From NCBI RefSeq assembly GCF_000178855.1, contig NZ_ADVG01000002.1, forward strand, positions 2,046,001 through 2,110,000: DNA of 64,000 nt, given 5' to 3'. The position numbers and the translations under genes were made by a program. Origin of the DNA: Ktedonobacter racemifer DSM 44963. GTDB lineage: Bacteria > Chloroflexota > Ktedonobacteria > Ktedonobacterales > Ktedonobacteraceae. Below the pieces are notes generated by a model. That model was not told where the DNA came from and searched no databases. It saw nothing but the letters and a program-made list of their open reading frames with translations. The number at the start of each line of letters is the position of its first letter. Within the stretch, counting starts at the first letter, position 1. Below are positions 16,474 to 24,387 of this stretch, piece by piece.

Positions 16474-16576
16474 TGTAGGGTTCATGCTGGCATGGACTCA
16501 GGTGCTCACAAGCTGGGCCTCGTCACCGGGAGGGATATCGCTTCGCTCGTCAGTCCATGCCAGCATGGACCCTACA
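16474..16576. repeat. 25-bp inverted repeat enclosing a 53-nt loop
   Basis: Arms 16474-16498 and 16552-16576 match at 24 of 25 positions; the exception can form a G-U pair in RNA. The loop holds no recognised motif. It lies 30 bp after the preceding palindrome and 45 bp before the carbonic anhydrase start. Its start codon proximity means it may form part of that gene's leader. Confidence 0.82.
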
Positions 16577-16620
16577 AGCTAATAAGCTGCGCATGAGAAA
16601 TTATGAAAGGATTGCCATTT

Positions 16621-17190
16621 ATGTTAGAGGAAATTCTGGCTAATAACGAGCGCTTTCTACAGACCCAGCGACCCGCGCTCATTGGTCATACACCGCGTAA
16701 GCGCACAGCCGTCGTCACCTGCATGGATTGTCGCCTGGTGACAATGTTCGAGCAGGCCCTTGGGCTTCAGCGGGGAGATGTCCTGGAGCTACGTACGGCA
16801 GGCGCCACTATCTCACAGCTAGAGCGGACCGGGGGCGCCAACGACCTTATTCGCTCCCTAGCAGGTGGTGTCTACCTCCTTGGCGTACGCGAAGTGCTCG
16901 TCGTCGGCCATACGGAATGCGGCCTCGCACACGTGAATCCCACTGTGCTCACTGCCTCTATGCAGGCCCTAGGAGTCGATCCGCAACAGTTGATCCAGCG
17001 CGAAAATCTGGGCGATCTTAATGGGCTTCTAAGCTGGCTTGGTGCCTTTCATGATGTTCATATGAATGTCCACGAGGTCGTCGAGGTCATTCGTCAGAGT
17101 CCCTACCTGCCCCGCATCCCCATCCATGGCCTGGTCATCGACATCCAGAGCGGCCAGCTCGCTGTAGTAGACCGCGATACACGTGCATAA
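16621..17190 (+). CDS. Beta-class carbonic anhydrase
   Basis: A 189-residue zinc enzyme interconverting CO2 and bicarbonate. Zinc ligands are visible: Cys and the Asp/Arg dyad in VVTCMDCRLV, then His and Cys in VVGHTECGLAH. The spacing and short length fit the small type-II/Cab-like beta-CAs of bacteria and archaea. The start MLEEILANNERF at 16621 is preferred over ATG 16603 because GAAAGGA is then well placed upstream. No transporter or carboxylase gene is adjacent, so it probably supplies bicarbonate for general metabolism. Confidence 0.92.
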   Translation: MLEEILANNERFLQTQRPALIGHTPRKRTAVVTCMDCRLVTMFEQALGLQRGDVLELRTAGATISQLERTGGANDLIRSLAGGVYLLGVREVLVVGHTECGLAHVNPTVLTASMQALGVDPQQLIQRENLGDLNGLLSWLGAFHDVHMNVHEVVEVIRQSPYLPRIPIHGLVIDIQSGQLAVVDRDTRA

Positions 17191-17204
17191 TTGTAAGGAG
17201 GAGT

Positions 17205-17245
17205 GGGATGGGTGTGCGCGGGCGATTCGCCCGCACACCCATCCC
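17205..17245. repeat. Inverted repeat with a 2-nt bulge
   Basis: Arms 17205-17224 and 17228-17245 pair except for a CG bulge at 17217-17218; loop ATT. It starts 14 bp after the carbonic anhydrase stop codon and precedes the SGNH gene on the same strand. No strong U-tract. Confidence 0.82.
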
Positions 17246-17358
17246 TCCGCTTCTTTGTAGAGGGGCCGCCCTGGTAGATGGATGTCTAAATACGCTACAA
17301 TAATGAGAAGTGAGCTATTTAATACTCAAGAATACCTATTGCAATTGGCAAGGGACAT

Positions 17359-18096
17359 ATGAGACAACGTATTCGACCCGGCAGTGCTTTATTGGGTATC
17401 TGCCTGCTGGCTCTGCTCCTCTTCTGTAGCGCCTGTAATGGAGGCAGCAATCAAAGCGCACGGCCAACGCCAACGCGGCCCGTGAATGGGAAACAGTTGC
17501 TGAATGGCAAGGCCCTCACCTATGTGGCCCTTGGGGCCTCGGATGCCGTAGGGGTCGGCAGCACCGATCCAGAGACCCAGGGGTATGCGCCACGTATCGC
17601 ACAGCACCTGCCACGTGGTTCACATTTCATCAACCTCGGCGTCAGCGGCAGCACCCTGCATAAAGCGCTCGCGAACGAGCTGCCCCTGGCCCTCTCGACT
17701 TCGCCAGAGCTGATTACCATCTGGCTGGTCGCTAATGATTTTGTAGATGGTGTGACCTATGAGAGCTATATGAGCGATCTACATACGCTTTTGGATCAGC
17801 TCCAGACAGGTACCCATGCTCGCATCGTACTGGCAAATTTACCAGACCTGACGCTCCTCCCCAGCTTTGGAGGACGTACACCCGCGCAGAAGGCTAGCAT
17901 CCTGCAGGAGATTAAGCGCTGGAACGCTGGCATCACGCATGAGGCTGCGCGCTACCATGATCCCGTCGTGGATCTCTTCGCCGAACAGAGCGAACTAACG
18001 GCTCATCCTGAATTTGTGAGCGGCGATGGCTTTCATCCAAGCGCAGCAGGCTATGCCGTCCTGGCCAACAAGTTCTGGAGCGCCATTCAACAATAA
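17359..18096 (+). CDS. SGNH/GDSL-type esterase lipoprotein
   Basis: A 245-residue exported hydrolase. A signal peptide (about 1-26) ends in the lipobox LFCSAC, so it should be lipid-anchored to the outer face of the membrane. The SGNH blocks are: block I VALGASDAVGVG (Ser in GAS rather than GDS), block II NLGVSGST (Gly), block III WLVANDF (Asn) and block V GDGFHPS (Asp and His). Substrate may be an acyl or acetyl ester on lipids or envelope glycans; not readable. TACAAT at 17296-17301 is a possible -10. Confidence 0.85.
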   Translation: MRQRIRPGSALLGICLLALLLFCSACNGGSNQSARPTPTRPVNGKQLLNGKALTYVALGASDAVGVGSTDPETQGYAPRIAQHLPRGSHFINLGVSGSTLHKALANELPLALSTSPELITIWLVANDFVDGVTYESYMSDLHTLLDQLQTGTHARIVLANLPDLTLLPSFGGRTPAQKASILQEIKRWNAGITHEAARYHDPVVDLFAEQSELTAHPEFVSGDGFHPSAAGYAVLANKFWSAIQQ

Positions 18097-18098
18097 CA

Positions 18099-18163
18099 AA
18101 TTAGAAGGAGTATGGGAATGTGGCTGGGTTTAGCCCAGCCACATTCCCATACTCCTTCTAATT
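18099..18163. repeat. Long perfect inverted repeat, 30-bp arms, 5-nt loop
   Basis: Arms 18099-18128 and 18134-18163 pair perfectly around TTTAG. It lies between the convergent SGNH and phoU-like genes, 2 bp after one stop and 6 bp from the other. Confidence 0.9.
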
Positions 18164-18169
18164 GAAGCC

Positions 18170-18961
18170 CTATATCTGCGGCTTCGTCTCTTTCCCCTGC
18201 TGAGGTAGATTCTGTACATAAGAATCACCCTCGACAATAAAGAGCAAACGCTCACAAACGTTGGCGCAGTGATCGCCAACGCGCTCAAGTTTATGGGCCA
18301 TCCAGAGGAGATACGTGGCGCGCTGGAGAATCAAGGAATCGTTGAGGAGAGCTGGGACTGCGTGCGCGCCTCCCATCATGGCCATCAAGTCATGACGGAC
18401 CATATGGTAACGCACATCTACGACATCATCTTCTTCCCAGATGTAGCGTGCGGCCTTCACATCGCGATCCTTGAAGGCTTTAATGGTGCCCTGTAAGACA
18501 CGACGCGCCTCTTTCCCCAGGTCGAGAATGCCTTTCATGATCGAGGCTTCCGTAATTGTATTTCCGCTGCCCGCATCCTTGATTCCAGTCGTCTCCATCT
18601 TGACATGGGGCATTGTATCCCCACGCAGAGGTGTCATACGCAGGATATTCTGCGCAATACCAGCCGCGCCATCACCAGTGCGCTCAAGATCGCCCGCAAT
18701 CGAAAGCACCGAGGCCAGATAGCGCAGGTCACGCCCACCCAGTGGCTGCTGTAGGGTCAACAGGCGAATGGCACGCTCCTCCACTGCGGCTCTCAGACTA
18801 TCGATTAATGCATCATTTTCGATGACCATACCAGCTTTCGCCAGGTCACCAGCCGCTAAGGCCTCCAAAGCTCTCTCCAGGGCCTCATCCACCATCGTCC
18901 CCAGGCGGATAATTTGCGCATCCAACTCTTGCAATTCTTTATCTAGAATCGAACGTGACAT
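18170..18961 (-). CDS. phoU: PhoU-family phosphate regulator
   Basis: A 263-residue all-helical protein with two PhoU repeats. The first begins with LDKELQELDAQIIRLGTMVDEA and contains the metal-binding-type E/D helix ERTGDGAAGIAQNI (family ExxxD). The second contains KLERVGDHCANVCERLLFI. PhoU links the Pst phosphate transporter to PhoR signalling and restrains phosphate uptake. The loop between repeats is somewhat extended (about 110-140). No pst or phoBR genes are in the window. AAGGAG lies 11 bp before the ATG. Confidence 0.93.
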   Translation of the reverse strand: MSRSILDKELQELDAQIIRLGTMVDEALERALEALAAGDLAKAGMVIENDALIDSLRAAVEERAIRLLTLQQPLGGRDLRYLASVLSIAGDLERTGDGAAGIAQNILRMTPLRGDTMPHVKMETTGIKDAGSGNTITEASIMKGILDLGKEARRVLQGTIKAFKDRDVKAARYIWEEDDVVDVRYHMVRHDLMAMMGGAHAVPALLNDSLILQRATYLLWMAHKLERVGDHCANVCERLLFIVEGDSYVQNLPQQGKETKPQI

Positions 18962-19167
18962 CGTTGCCGCTCACTCCTTATTCAAAGTTGTCTGGCTTCT
19001 ATCAAGAAGGGCTTACATGGCTTGCCATCATAGCACGCTTGATTTGTTCCTCAGGTGCCTTATTCGCCTCACCATATATAGTGTAGCATATTTAGCATAG
19101 GAAACATAGAGTATTACAGCGGTTATTCGCTCTAATCTAAAGGGATGAGTAATAGAGTATAGTAAAG

Positions 19168-19230
19168 GTTGGTTATGTTGCAGTGTGCGTCGCAAGCGAA
19201 GACCGCGACACACACTGCAACATAACCAAC
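19168..19230. repeat. Inverted repeat, 26-bp arms with one mismatch, 11-nt loop
   Basis: Arms 19168-19193 and 19205-19230 pair at 25 of 26 positions (C/A at 19188/19210). The loop contains C-GAA-G. It lies in the divergent space between phoU and the PIG-L gene and ends 21 bp before the latter's -35 element. Confidence 0.87.
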
Positions 19231-19251
19231 TCTTAAGCTGTTTCCTTGCTG

Positions 19252-19281
19252 TTGACAGGGCTTCCTAGAATACGATACAGT
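19252..19281 (+). promoter_or_regulatory. Promoter TTGACA-N18-TACAGT
   Basis: Consensus TTGACA (19252-19257), 18-bp spacer and TACAGT (19276-19281), 45 bp upstream of the PIG-L deacetylase ATG at 19327. Confidence 0.6.
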
Positions 19282-19326
19282 TAAAAGGAGTTTCATCCAG
19301 GCAGAAAAACGCAAAGGAAAGAAACC

Positions 19327-20169
19327 ATGTCAACGAAACGACTGCTCGGCGTTTTTGCCCATCCCGACGACGAAGGATTCATTAGTGGTGCCCTGCTTCA
19401 CTATCACGCCTCTGGCATTGAGACCGGCCTGATCTTTGCTACCCGTGGTGAGGTGGGCGAAATCTCTGACCCTCTGCTCAAAACACGAGACGATCTAGAT
19501 GAGATTCGCGAAGAAGAGATGCGCATGGCCGCCAGCCTTCTTGGAGTGAATAACCTGTGGTTTTTGGGCTACCGCGACTCTGGAGTGCGAGGCGCACCAG
19601 ATAATCAGCATGCTCGCGCCTTTATCCATGCTCGCCCGGCAGAAGTGGTTGGCAAACTGGTACAAATTATCCGCCAATTTCGCCCCCAGGTCATTGTCAC
19701 CTTCGACGAAACGGGAGCAGATGGGCATCCCGATCACCTGGCTATCTACCGCTACACTACCAGCGCGTTTCATGCTGCCGCTGATAGTGCGCTCTATCCA
19801 GACCTGGGACCCGCGCACTCAGCCGCCAAACTCTACTATACAGGTATGACGCGCCAGCAAATTCTCACAATGACAGAGTGGTTACAAGAGCAAGAACCAG
19901 GCGGTCCCTTTAAGAATGCTGACCCACAAACACTGGGGCTTACCGATGAACAAATCAATGTCGTCCTGGATGTTGAGCGCTGGCAAGATGACAAAGTGCT
20001 CGCGGCCTCCCAGCATCGCACCCAGGTTAATCCCAGCAACCCTGTCGCACAAATGCTTCCCGAGTTTCAGCGCAAACTGCGCAGCACCGAATTTTATCAA
20101 TTGGCCACATCACGCGTGGGCAACGACACCATGGGCGAGAACGACCTCTTCACTCATGTAGAGGGTTAA
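19327..20169 (+). CDS. PIG-L family (LmbE-like) N-deacetylase
   Basis: A 280-residue zinc hydrolase. The metal-binding AHPDDE motif lies at residues 12-17 and the second His in GADGHPDHLAIYR (about 136-148), both diagnostic of LmbE/PIG-L enzymes, which de-N-acetylate sugar conjugates such as GlcNAc-inositol (MshB) or GlcNAc-malate (BshB). The length resembles MshB. Neither mycothiol nor bacillithiol partners are in the window, so the substrate is open. AAAGAAACC precedes the ATG. Confidence 0.88.
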   Translation: MSTKRLLGVFAHPDDEGFISGALLHYHASGIETGLIFATRGEVGEISDPLLKTRDDLDEIREEEMRMAASLLGVNNLWFLGYRDSGVRGAPDNQHARAFIHARPAEVVGKLVQIIRQFRPQVIVTFDETGADGHPDHLAIYRYTTSAFHAAADSALYPDLGPAHSAAKLYYTGMTRQQILTMTEWLQEQEPGGPFKNADPQTLGLTDEQINVVLDVERWQDDKVLAASQHRTQVNPSNPVAQMLPEFQRKLRSTEFYQLATSRVGNDTMGENDLFTHVEG

Positions 20170-20172
20170 AAT

Positions 20173-20247
20173 AGTCAGTAAAGATGAAGGGGTGGGCATA
20201 GAGCAACCTGCGGTTGCTCTATGCCCACCCCTTCATCTTTACTGACT
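20173..20247. repeat. Long perfect inverted repeat, 36-bp arms, 3-nt loop
   Basis: Arms 20173-20208 and 20212-20247 pair perfectly around TGC (GCA on the minus strand, closed by C-G). It separates the convergent PIG-L and hldE-type genes. Confidence 0.93.
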
Positions 20248-20260
20248 GGATGACTTATGA

Positions 20261-20776
20261 TTATAGCCGCTGAATTTTCTGGATCAATTCCGTGGTTGAG
20301 TGACCAGGAAGGTAGGAGATCAGGCTTACCTCGCCCCCATAGCCAAAGACGATCCGGGCCTCGGGCAGTTTCTCAGGGTCCACGCCATGCACGCTCCCCG
20401 CGTAGTCTCCACCCTTGACATAGATCGCTGGCTCCAGGGTCGCGATCAACTCGCTGGCCGTAGGCTCGCCAAAGATCGTGACATAATCGATGCAAGCCAG
20501 GGCGGCAAGCAATTCGGCACGCTCTAACTCGGGCACCAGGGGGCGCGTTGGCCCCTTCAGATGCCGCACGCTTTCGTCGCTATTCAGCCCCAGGATCAAG
20601 AAATCACCCAGGCTGCGTGCCTCTTGCAGGTAGCGAATATGCCCCAGGTGTAGCAGATCAAAACAGCCATTGGTAAAGACGGCCCGCTCGCCCGCTTCCT
20701 GGCGGCGCACGACCTCTAGCGCCAGTTGCGCACGCGATAGCACCTTGCTCCGCGTCTCGATCATCTCTTTGCTCAT
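20261..20776 (-). CDS. rfaE2: Heptose 1-phosphate adenylyltransferase (RfaE2/HldE C-domain)
   Basis: A 171-residue nucleotidyltransferase that makes ADP-heptose from D-glycero-beta-D-manno-heptose 1-phosphate. The cytidylyltransferase-type signature is clear: VFTNGCFDLLHLGHIRYLQ with the HxGH pair, and the terminal SLISYLPGHSTTELIQKI with the STT motif. Its start codon overlaps the stop of the kinase gene by 4 bp (ATGA), so the two halves of HldE are separate but translationally coupled genes. Confidence 0.93.
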   Translation of the reverse strand: MSKEMIETRSKVLSRAQLALEVVRRQEAGERAVFTNGCFDLLHLGHIRYLQEARSLGDFLILGLNSDESVRHLKGPTRPLVPELERAELLAALACIDYVTIFGEPTASELIATLEPAIYVKGGDYAGSVHGVDPEKLPEARIVFGYGGEVSLISYLPGHSTTELIQKIQRL

Positions 20777-21786
20777 GCCAAAATTCCCCTCAACTCTTCA
20801 GGAGTGTTACTGGCGCAACCCAGGCGGCGCACAACCAGCGCGGCGGCGGCATTTGCCAGGTAGGCGGCCTCCGCCTTGGATGCCCCCGTGGCCAGCCCCA
20901 GGGTAAAGGTTGCCGCAACCGTATCGCCTGCTCCATTGGTGTCGACAATCTCGCTTGCATGTGGCAGCGGATAGATGGGAATATGCAACGGTTCTTTACC
21001 AAACTCGAAGAGGCTCATTCCCTCGCTTCCACGTGTGATCAGGACGCTCTGAGCGTTACATTCTTCAAGAAGACGGGCACCAGCCTGGTTCAAATCCTCC
21101 AGCGTCTCAATCATCATCCCCAGAGCACTCTCCGCCTCTGGCTGGTTCGGTGTCAGCGCCGTTACTCCCTGGAAGCGACTCAATGAGCCATGAGAGTCAA
21201 CGACAATCACCTTGTTCAACTCACGCGCCAGGGGCACACAGATCTCGATGATCTCTGGACTGATCATACCCAGGTCATAGTCAGAGAGCACGACGGCGTC
21301 CATGCTCGGTAGCGCTTCGCGAATATAGTCACAGAGCTGGCTCTTGCTGGGTTCACAGATATCAGACTTGTTCACCCGGTCCACGCGCACAATATGCTGG
21401 CGTACCACCTGGGAGCTACCGGCCATGACACGCGTTTTCGTCGAGGTTGGGCGTGTGTTATCGGTCACAACCCCCTCCTGGTGCATACCCAGTTCCTCAA
21501 TCGCCTGGCGCAGACGCTTGCCCACGATATCGTCACCCACGACTCCAGCCAGGAAGACCTCCGCGCCAAGCGCGTTGGCATTGACCGCGACATTAGCCGC
21601 CCCACCCAGGATAGTGCGCTCCTCGTATAGGTCGAGGATCAAGACAGGGGCTTCACGCGCGATACGAGTTGGGCGCCCAATAAGATATTCATCCGCGACC
21701 ATATCGCCAATAATAAGCGCCCGTTTCCCCTGAAAAGCCGCGATAACTGCTTTAAGGCGCGCGGAATCGGTGATTTGTATCGTCAT
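20773..21786 (-). CDS. rfaE1: Heptose 7-phosphate kinase (RfaE1/HldE N-domain), PfkB family
   Basis: A 337-residue PfkB-family sugar kinase that would phosphorylate D-glycero-D-manno-heptose 7-phosphate at C1. Visible motifs: GDMVADEYLIGRPTRIAREA (HldE-type N-terminus), ILGGAANVAVNANALGA and the catalytic DTNGAGDTVAATFTLGLA. The start at 21786 (MTIQITDSARLK) is chosen because it overlaps the upstream stop by 4 bp; a longer frame to 21885 lies inside the WecG-like gene. The downstream rfaE2 overlaps its stop. Confidence 0.93.
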   Translation of the reverse strand: MTIQITDSARLKAVIAAFQGKRALIIGDMVADEYLIGRPTRIAREAPVLILDLYEERTILGGAANVAVNANALGAEVFLAGVVGDDIVGKRLRQAIEELGMHQEGVVTDNTRPTSTKTRVMAGSSQVVRQHIVRVDRVNKSDICEPSKSQLCDYIREALPSMDAVVLSDYDLGMISPEIIEICVPLARELNKVIVVDSHGSLSRFQGVTALTPNQPEAESALGMMIETLEDLNQAGARLLEECNAQSVLITRGSEGMSLFEFGKEPLHIPIYPLPHASEIVDTNGAGDTVAATFTLGLATGASKAEAAYLANAAAALVVRRLGCASNTPEELRGILA

Positions 21787-22574
21787 GCCTTTTTTTGTCC
21801 TTTGAGTAAGACCAGTATCATGAAGCGAGGAATGGCCAGCATACGCCAGATACGCCAGGGTTCGCGGTAGAGCCGATAGAGCCATTCCAGTCCCATCCGC
21901 TGCATCGCTTTAGGCGCTCGTAGCTTGCGTCCCGCCAGGAAGTCATACGCCCCGCCTACGCCCATAGCGACCGCCGCCGGGAGGCGTGAGAGGTTGCGAT
22001 AGATCCAGAGTTCCTGGGCCGGAGCGCCATAAGCCACACAGACCACGTCAGCCTGCGCCTGGCGAATACGCTCCAGGATAGGCTCCTCTTCGGTGGGATC
22101 TGGCGAACCAGCGTAGGTGCCAGCGATCTGTAGACCGGGCGCCAGGGCACACAAGCGTTCAGCGGCGCTCTCCGCGACCCCCGGCGCGGCCCCCAGCAGA
22201 TAGAGACGGTACCCCCTGGCGGCACATAGCTTTGCGAGTTCAGGCAAAGTGTCTGTGCCAGTCACACGCTCAGGCGCGGGCCTACCCAGGTAGCGCGTCG
22301 CCCAGACGATGCCCATACCATCTGGTACCACCAGTTCAGCTTCATTGATACATGCACGAAAGGCAGTGTTACGCCGCGCCTCAATTACGAATTCCGTATT
22401 GACGGTAATAACCTGCTGGCAGCGAACCTCTTCGCTATGCTCACGGCGCAGGGAGATAAGCTGATCAATATAATCGAGGGCCTGGTGCTGTGTGAGGCGA
22501 TCCACACGAATACCGAGCACAGAGACTGAAATGTCTGAATCTCTCTGCCCGGTTTGTAGCATTGGTGATGACAT
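21783..22574 (-). CDS. WecG/TagA/CpsF-family glycosyltransferase
   Basis: A 263-residue GT26 enzyme that transfers N-acetylmannosamine(uronate)-type sugars onto lipid-linked acceptors at the membrane face. Family features: VLGIRVDRLTQHQALDYI, a VNTEFVIEARRN stretch with the catalytic-type Asn/Thr, LVVPDGMGIVWATRYLG, and C-terminal VGGAYDFLAGRKLRAPKAMQRMGLEWLYRLYREPWR. No Shine-Dalgarno is visible at the ATG; it begins 8 bp after the DUF503 gene stop and overlaps rfaE1 by 4 bp. The context points to synthesis of a heptose-containing envelope glycan. Confidence 0.9.
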   Translation of the reverse strand: MSSPMLQTGQRDSDISVSVLGIRVDRLTQHQALDYIDQLISLRREHSEEVRCQQVITVNTEFVIEARRNTAFRACINEAELVVPDGMGIVWATRYLGRPAPERVTGTDTLPELAKLCAARGYRLYLLGAAPGVAESAAERLCALAPGLQIAGTYAGSPDPTEEEPILERIRQAQADVVCVAYGAPAQELWIYRNLSRLPAAVAMGVGGAYDFLAGRKLRAPKAMQRMGLEWLYRLYREPWRIWRMLAIPRFMILVLLKGQKKA

Positions 22575-22582
22575 AATTTATT

Positions 22583-22873
22583 TTACCAATGAAAAACTTC
22601 AGTTTCAGCGTGAGTAATCAAAATATCGGGACGTGTCTCTTCAATATAGCGGCGGGCATGATCCAGTACCTCACGTGCATGCTGGGCATCATTGCTTACA
22701 TAGCAGATCCCAATTTTGGTGATCTGCCAGCGGTCAAGCTCTTCCACCTCGGCAATAGCCACAGAGAACTGGTTACGTACCCGCGTCACGACAGATTTGA
22801 CGATCTGACGCTTCTCTTTTAGCGAGTGGCATCCTGGTAGATGCAACGTGATTTGACATGCTCCTATAACCAT
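22583..22873 (-). CDS. DUF503 (YlxP-like) protein
   Basis: A 96-residue alpha/beta protein. Family landmarks: MVIGACQITLHLPGCHSLKEKRQ, then VTRVRNQFSVAIAEVEELDRWQ and a C-terminal segment ending FHW. Members usually lie beside rbfA, truB or infB and are linked to ribosome biogenesis, though function is unproven. Here it heads the wecG-rfaE operon instead, which is an uncommon neighbourhood. ATG at 22873 is chosen; TATACT lies 8 nt upstream, so the mRNA may be leaderless. ATG at 22891 is the alternative. Confidence 0.85.
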   Translation of the reverse strand: MVIGACQITLHLPGCHSLKEKRQIVKSVVTRVRNQFSVAIAEVEELDRWQITKIGICYVSNDAQHAREVLDHARRYIEETRPDILITHAETEVFHW

Positions 22874-22881
22874 ATGGGCGT

Positions 22882-22912
22882 AGTATAGCATAGTTCCCTG
22901 TACGTATAACAA
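22882..22912 (-). promoter_or_regulatory. Probable leaderless promoter of the DUF503-wecG-rfaE operon
   Basis: On the minus strand TATACT (22887-22882) ends 8 nt before the ATG at 22873, the same geometry as at 9469. A weak -35 TTGTTA (22912-22907) would need a 19-bp spacer. No ribosome-binding site precedes the ATG. Confidence 0.42.
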
Positions 22913-23043
22913 TAAACAGCCATCTATAGGAGGATACGGGGATAGCTTGCTAGTAGCGAAAATATGTTGCAAGCGACCATGAAGCCAGGATCAAAACACA
23001 GGATCAAAACATATATGGGCTCGACGCGTCTCACTATCTTTGC

Positions 23044-23049
23044 TACAAT
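23044..23049 (+). promoter_or_regulatory. Candidate -10 box for upp
   Basis: TACAAT lies 41 bp upstream of the upp ATG, with TCGACG 17 bp further upstream (23021-23026) as a modest -35. Confidence 0.35.
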
Positions 23050-23090
23050 TCCAGAGAATTTACTGCTGCCATGTCGAAGGAGAAATTTTT

Positions 23091-23801
23091 ATGTCGAACA
23101 TTTCCAGCCAGGAGGAGCGACCTCAACTGCCAATGCAGGGCATTCCTCAGCCTGGCCGCACCGAAGTTTTACAGCTACCACGCGTGCATATTTCCCGGCA
23201 CCCGGTCATGGCGCACAAAATGACCTTGCTCCGCAATAAGGAGACGCCCACCTCGCAGTTCTACCGCCTGGTCAAGGAGATTGGGAGCCTGATTGCCTAC
23301 GAGGCGACAGCGGGGCTGGCCTTGCGGGAGAAGACCATTGAGACGCCCCTGGAGCAGATGCAAGGCTACAAACTCGCTGGTGGCATTGGTATCACACCTA
23401 TTCTGCGCGCGGGACTAGGCCTGGCCGAAGGCTTCCGCGAGGTCTTACATGATGTGCAGATCTGGCACCTGGGCCTACGGCGCGACGAGCGTACACTCCA
23501 GGCACTGGAGTACTACAATCGCCTGCCTCACAAGGTCGACCTACAAATCTGCTACGCCGTCGATCCCATGCTGGCCACAGGCGGCTCCGCCATTGACGCA
23601 GTCAATATCCTCAAGGCCAAGGGTATTAAGCGCATCTCGTTCGTTTGTATTATCGCGGCCCCTTACGGCTTACTCAAGCTGAGCGAGGCCCATCCAGACA
23701 TAGACATTTACATCGCCGCGCTCGACGAGCGCCTTAACGACCAGGGCTATATCGTACCTGGATTGGGCGACGCAGGTGATCGCCAGTTCGGCACCTTTTA
23801 G
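23091..23801 (+). CDS. upp: Uracil phosphoribosyltransferase
   Basis: A 236-residue salvage enzyme making UMP from uracil and PRPP. The PRPP loop YAVDPMLATGGSAIDAVN is intact, and the uracil-binding tail reads GYIVPGLGDAGDRQFGT, matching the family YIxPGLGDAGDRxFGT. It has an N-terminal extension of about 25 residues relative to E. coli Upp. ATG at 23091 is preferred because AAGGAG lies 8 bp upstream, rather than the longer frame at 23040. Confidence 0.97.
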   Translation: MSNISSQEERPQLPMQGIPQPGRTEVLQLPRVHISRHPVMAHKMTLLRNKETPTSQFYRLVKEIGSLIAYEATAGLALREKTIETPLEQMQGYKLAGGIGITPILRAGLGLAEGFREVLHDVQIWHLGLRRDERTLQALEYYNRLPHKVDLQICYAVDPMLATGGSAIDAVNILKAKGIKRISFVCIIAAPYGLLKLSEAHPDIDIYIAALDERLNDQGYIVPGLGDAGDRQFGTF

Positions 23802-23865
23802 GTTCATAGCGCGGGCCAGATATCTTTTTTTATATTCACGTCCAGAAGCAGGAGGAAGTCGCTTC

Positions 23866-24279
23866 GTGTCCACAGCACCAGATAACGAGCAACCCCAGAC
23901 AGAGCCACAGGTAGAAGAAGCTTCTGCCTCCCTTGAGGGCGAGAAGAAGGACGCTTCAGAAAGCGAAAAGGCTCCCTCTGACGCGCCACGCCCTTTTTTC
24001 CCTGAAGATTTTGAACCCAGCGGAGGCCCACTAGGCTGCTGCCTCGGTTCAGTTATTGGCCTGATGGCATTTCTCATGCTGACCGTCGGCCTCTCACTCC
24101 TGATCACTAATCAACCTATACAGAATTATTCCTGGCTCGTTCCCCTCTCCGTGCTGGGAGCCATTGTCTGTGGCTTTATAGGCTGGCGGATAGGCAAACG
24201 CGTCTACCGCGAATACGATCCTCCCGTGATTAAGCAGCGCCCTCAGCGACGCACCCGCCCTCGCAGCAAACGTGCGTAA
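23866..24279 (+). CDS. Two-TM protein with acidic N-terminus and basic C-terminus
   Basis: A protein of about 137 residues. The N-terminal about 60 residues are Glu/Ser/Pro-rich and disordered-looking. Two membrane segments follow (CCLGSVIGLMAFLMLTVGLS and WLVPLSVLGAIVCGFIGW), and the tail is strongly basic (PQRRTRPRSKR). Both termini are probably cytosolic. GTG at 23866 is the likely start, with GGAGGA 9 bp upstream; an upstream frame overlaps upp. It follows upp by 64 bp on the same strand. Not recognised as a known family. Confidence 0.7.
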   Translation: MSTAPDNEQPQTEPQVEEASASLEGEKKDASESEKAPSDAPRPFFPEDFEPSGGPLGCCLGSVIGLMAFLMLTVGLSLLITNQPIQNYSWLVPLSVLGAIVCGFIGWRIGKRVYREYDPPVIKQRPQRRTRPRSKRA

Positions 24280-24285
24280 ATGGGT

Positions 24286-24358
24286 ATAATGAGTAGGTGG
24301 TGTGGGGAGCCATGACAGACGAAGCCTGTCATGGCTCCCCACACCACCTACTCATTAT
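24286..24358. repeat. Long perfect inverted repeat, 33-bp arms, 7-nt loop with GAA apex
   Basis: Arms 24286-24318 and 24326-24358 pair perfectly. The loop ACGAAGC can form C-GAA-G over an A/C mismatch. It starts 7 bp after the two-TM gene and ends 29 bp before the dppA start, between genes on the same strand. Confidence 0.9.
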
Positions 24359-24387
24359 TTATTTATAAGCATGAAAGCGAGGAGAGT

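Noticed and set aside
20773..21885. Longer rfaE1 starting at 21885
   Set aside because: The extra 33 residues lie inside the wecG-like gene and the ATGA overlap at 21786 is the natural coupled start.
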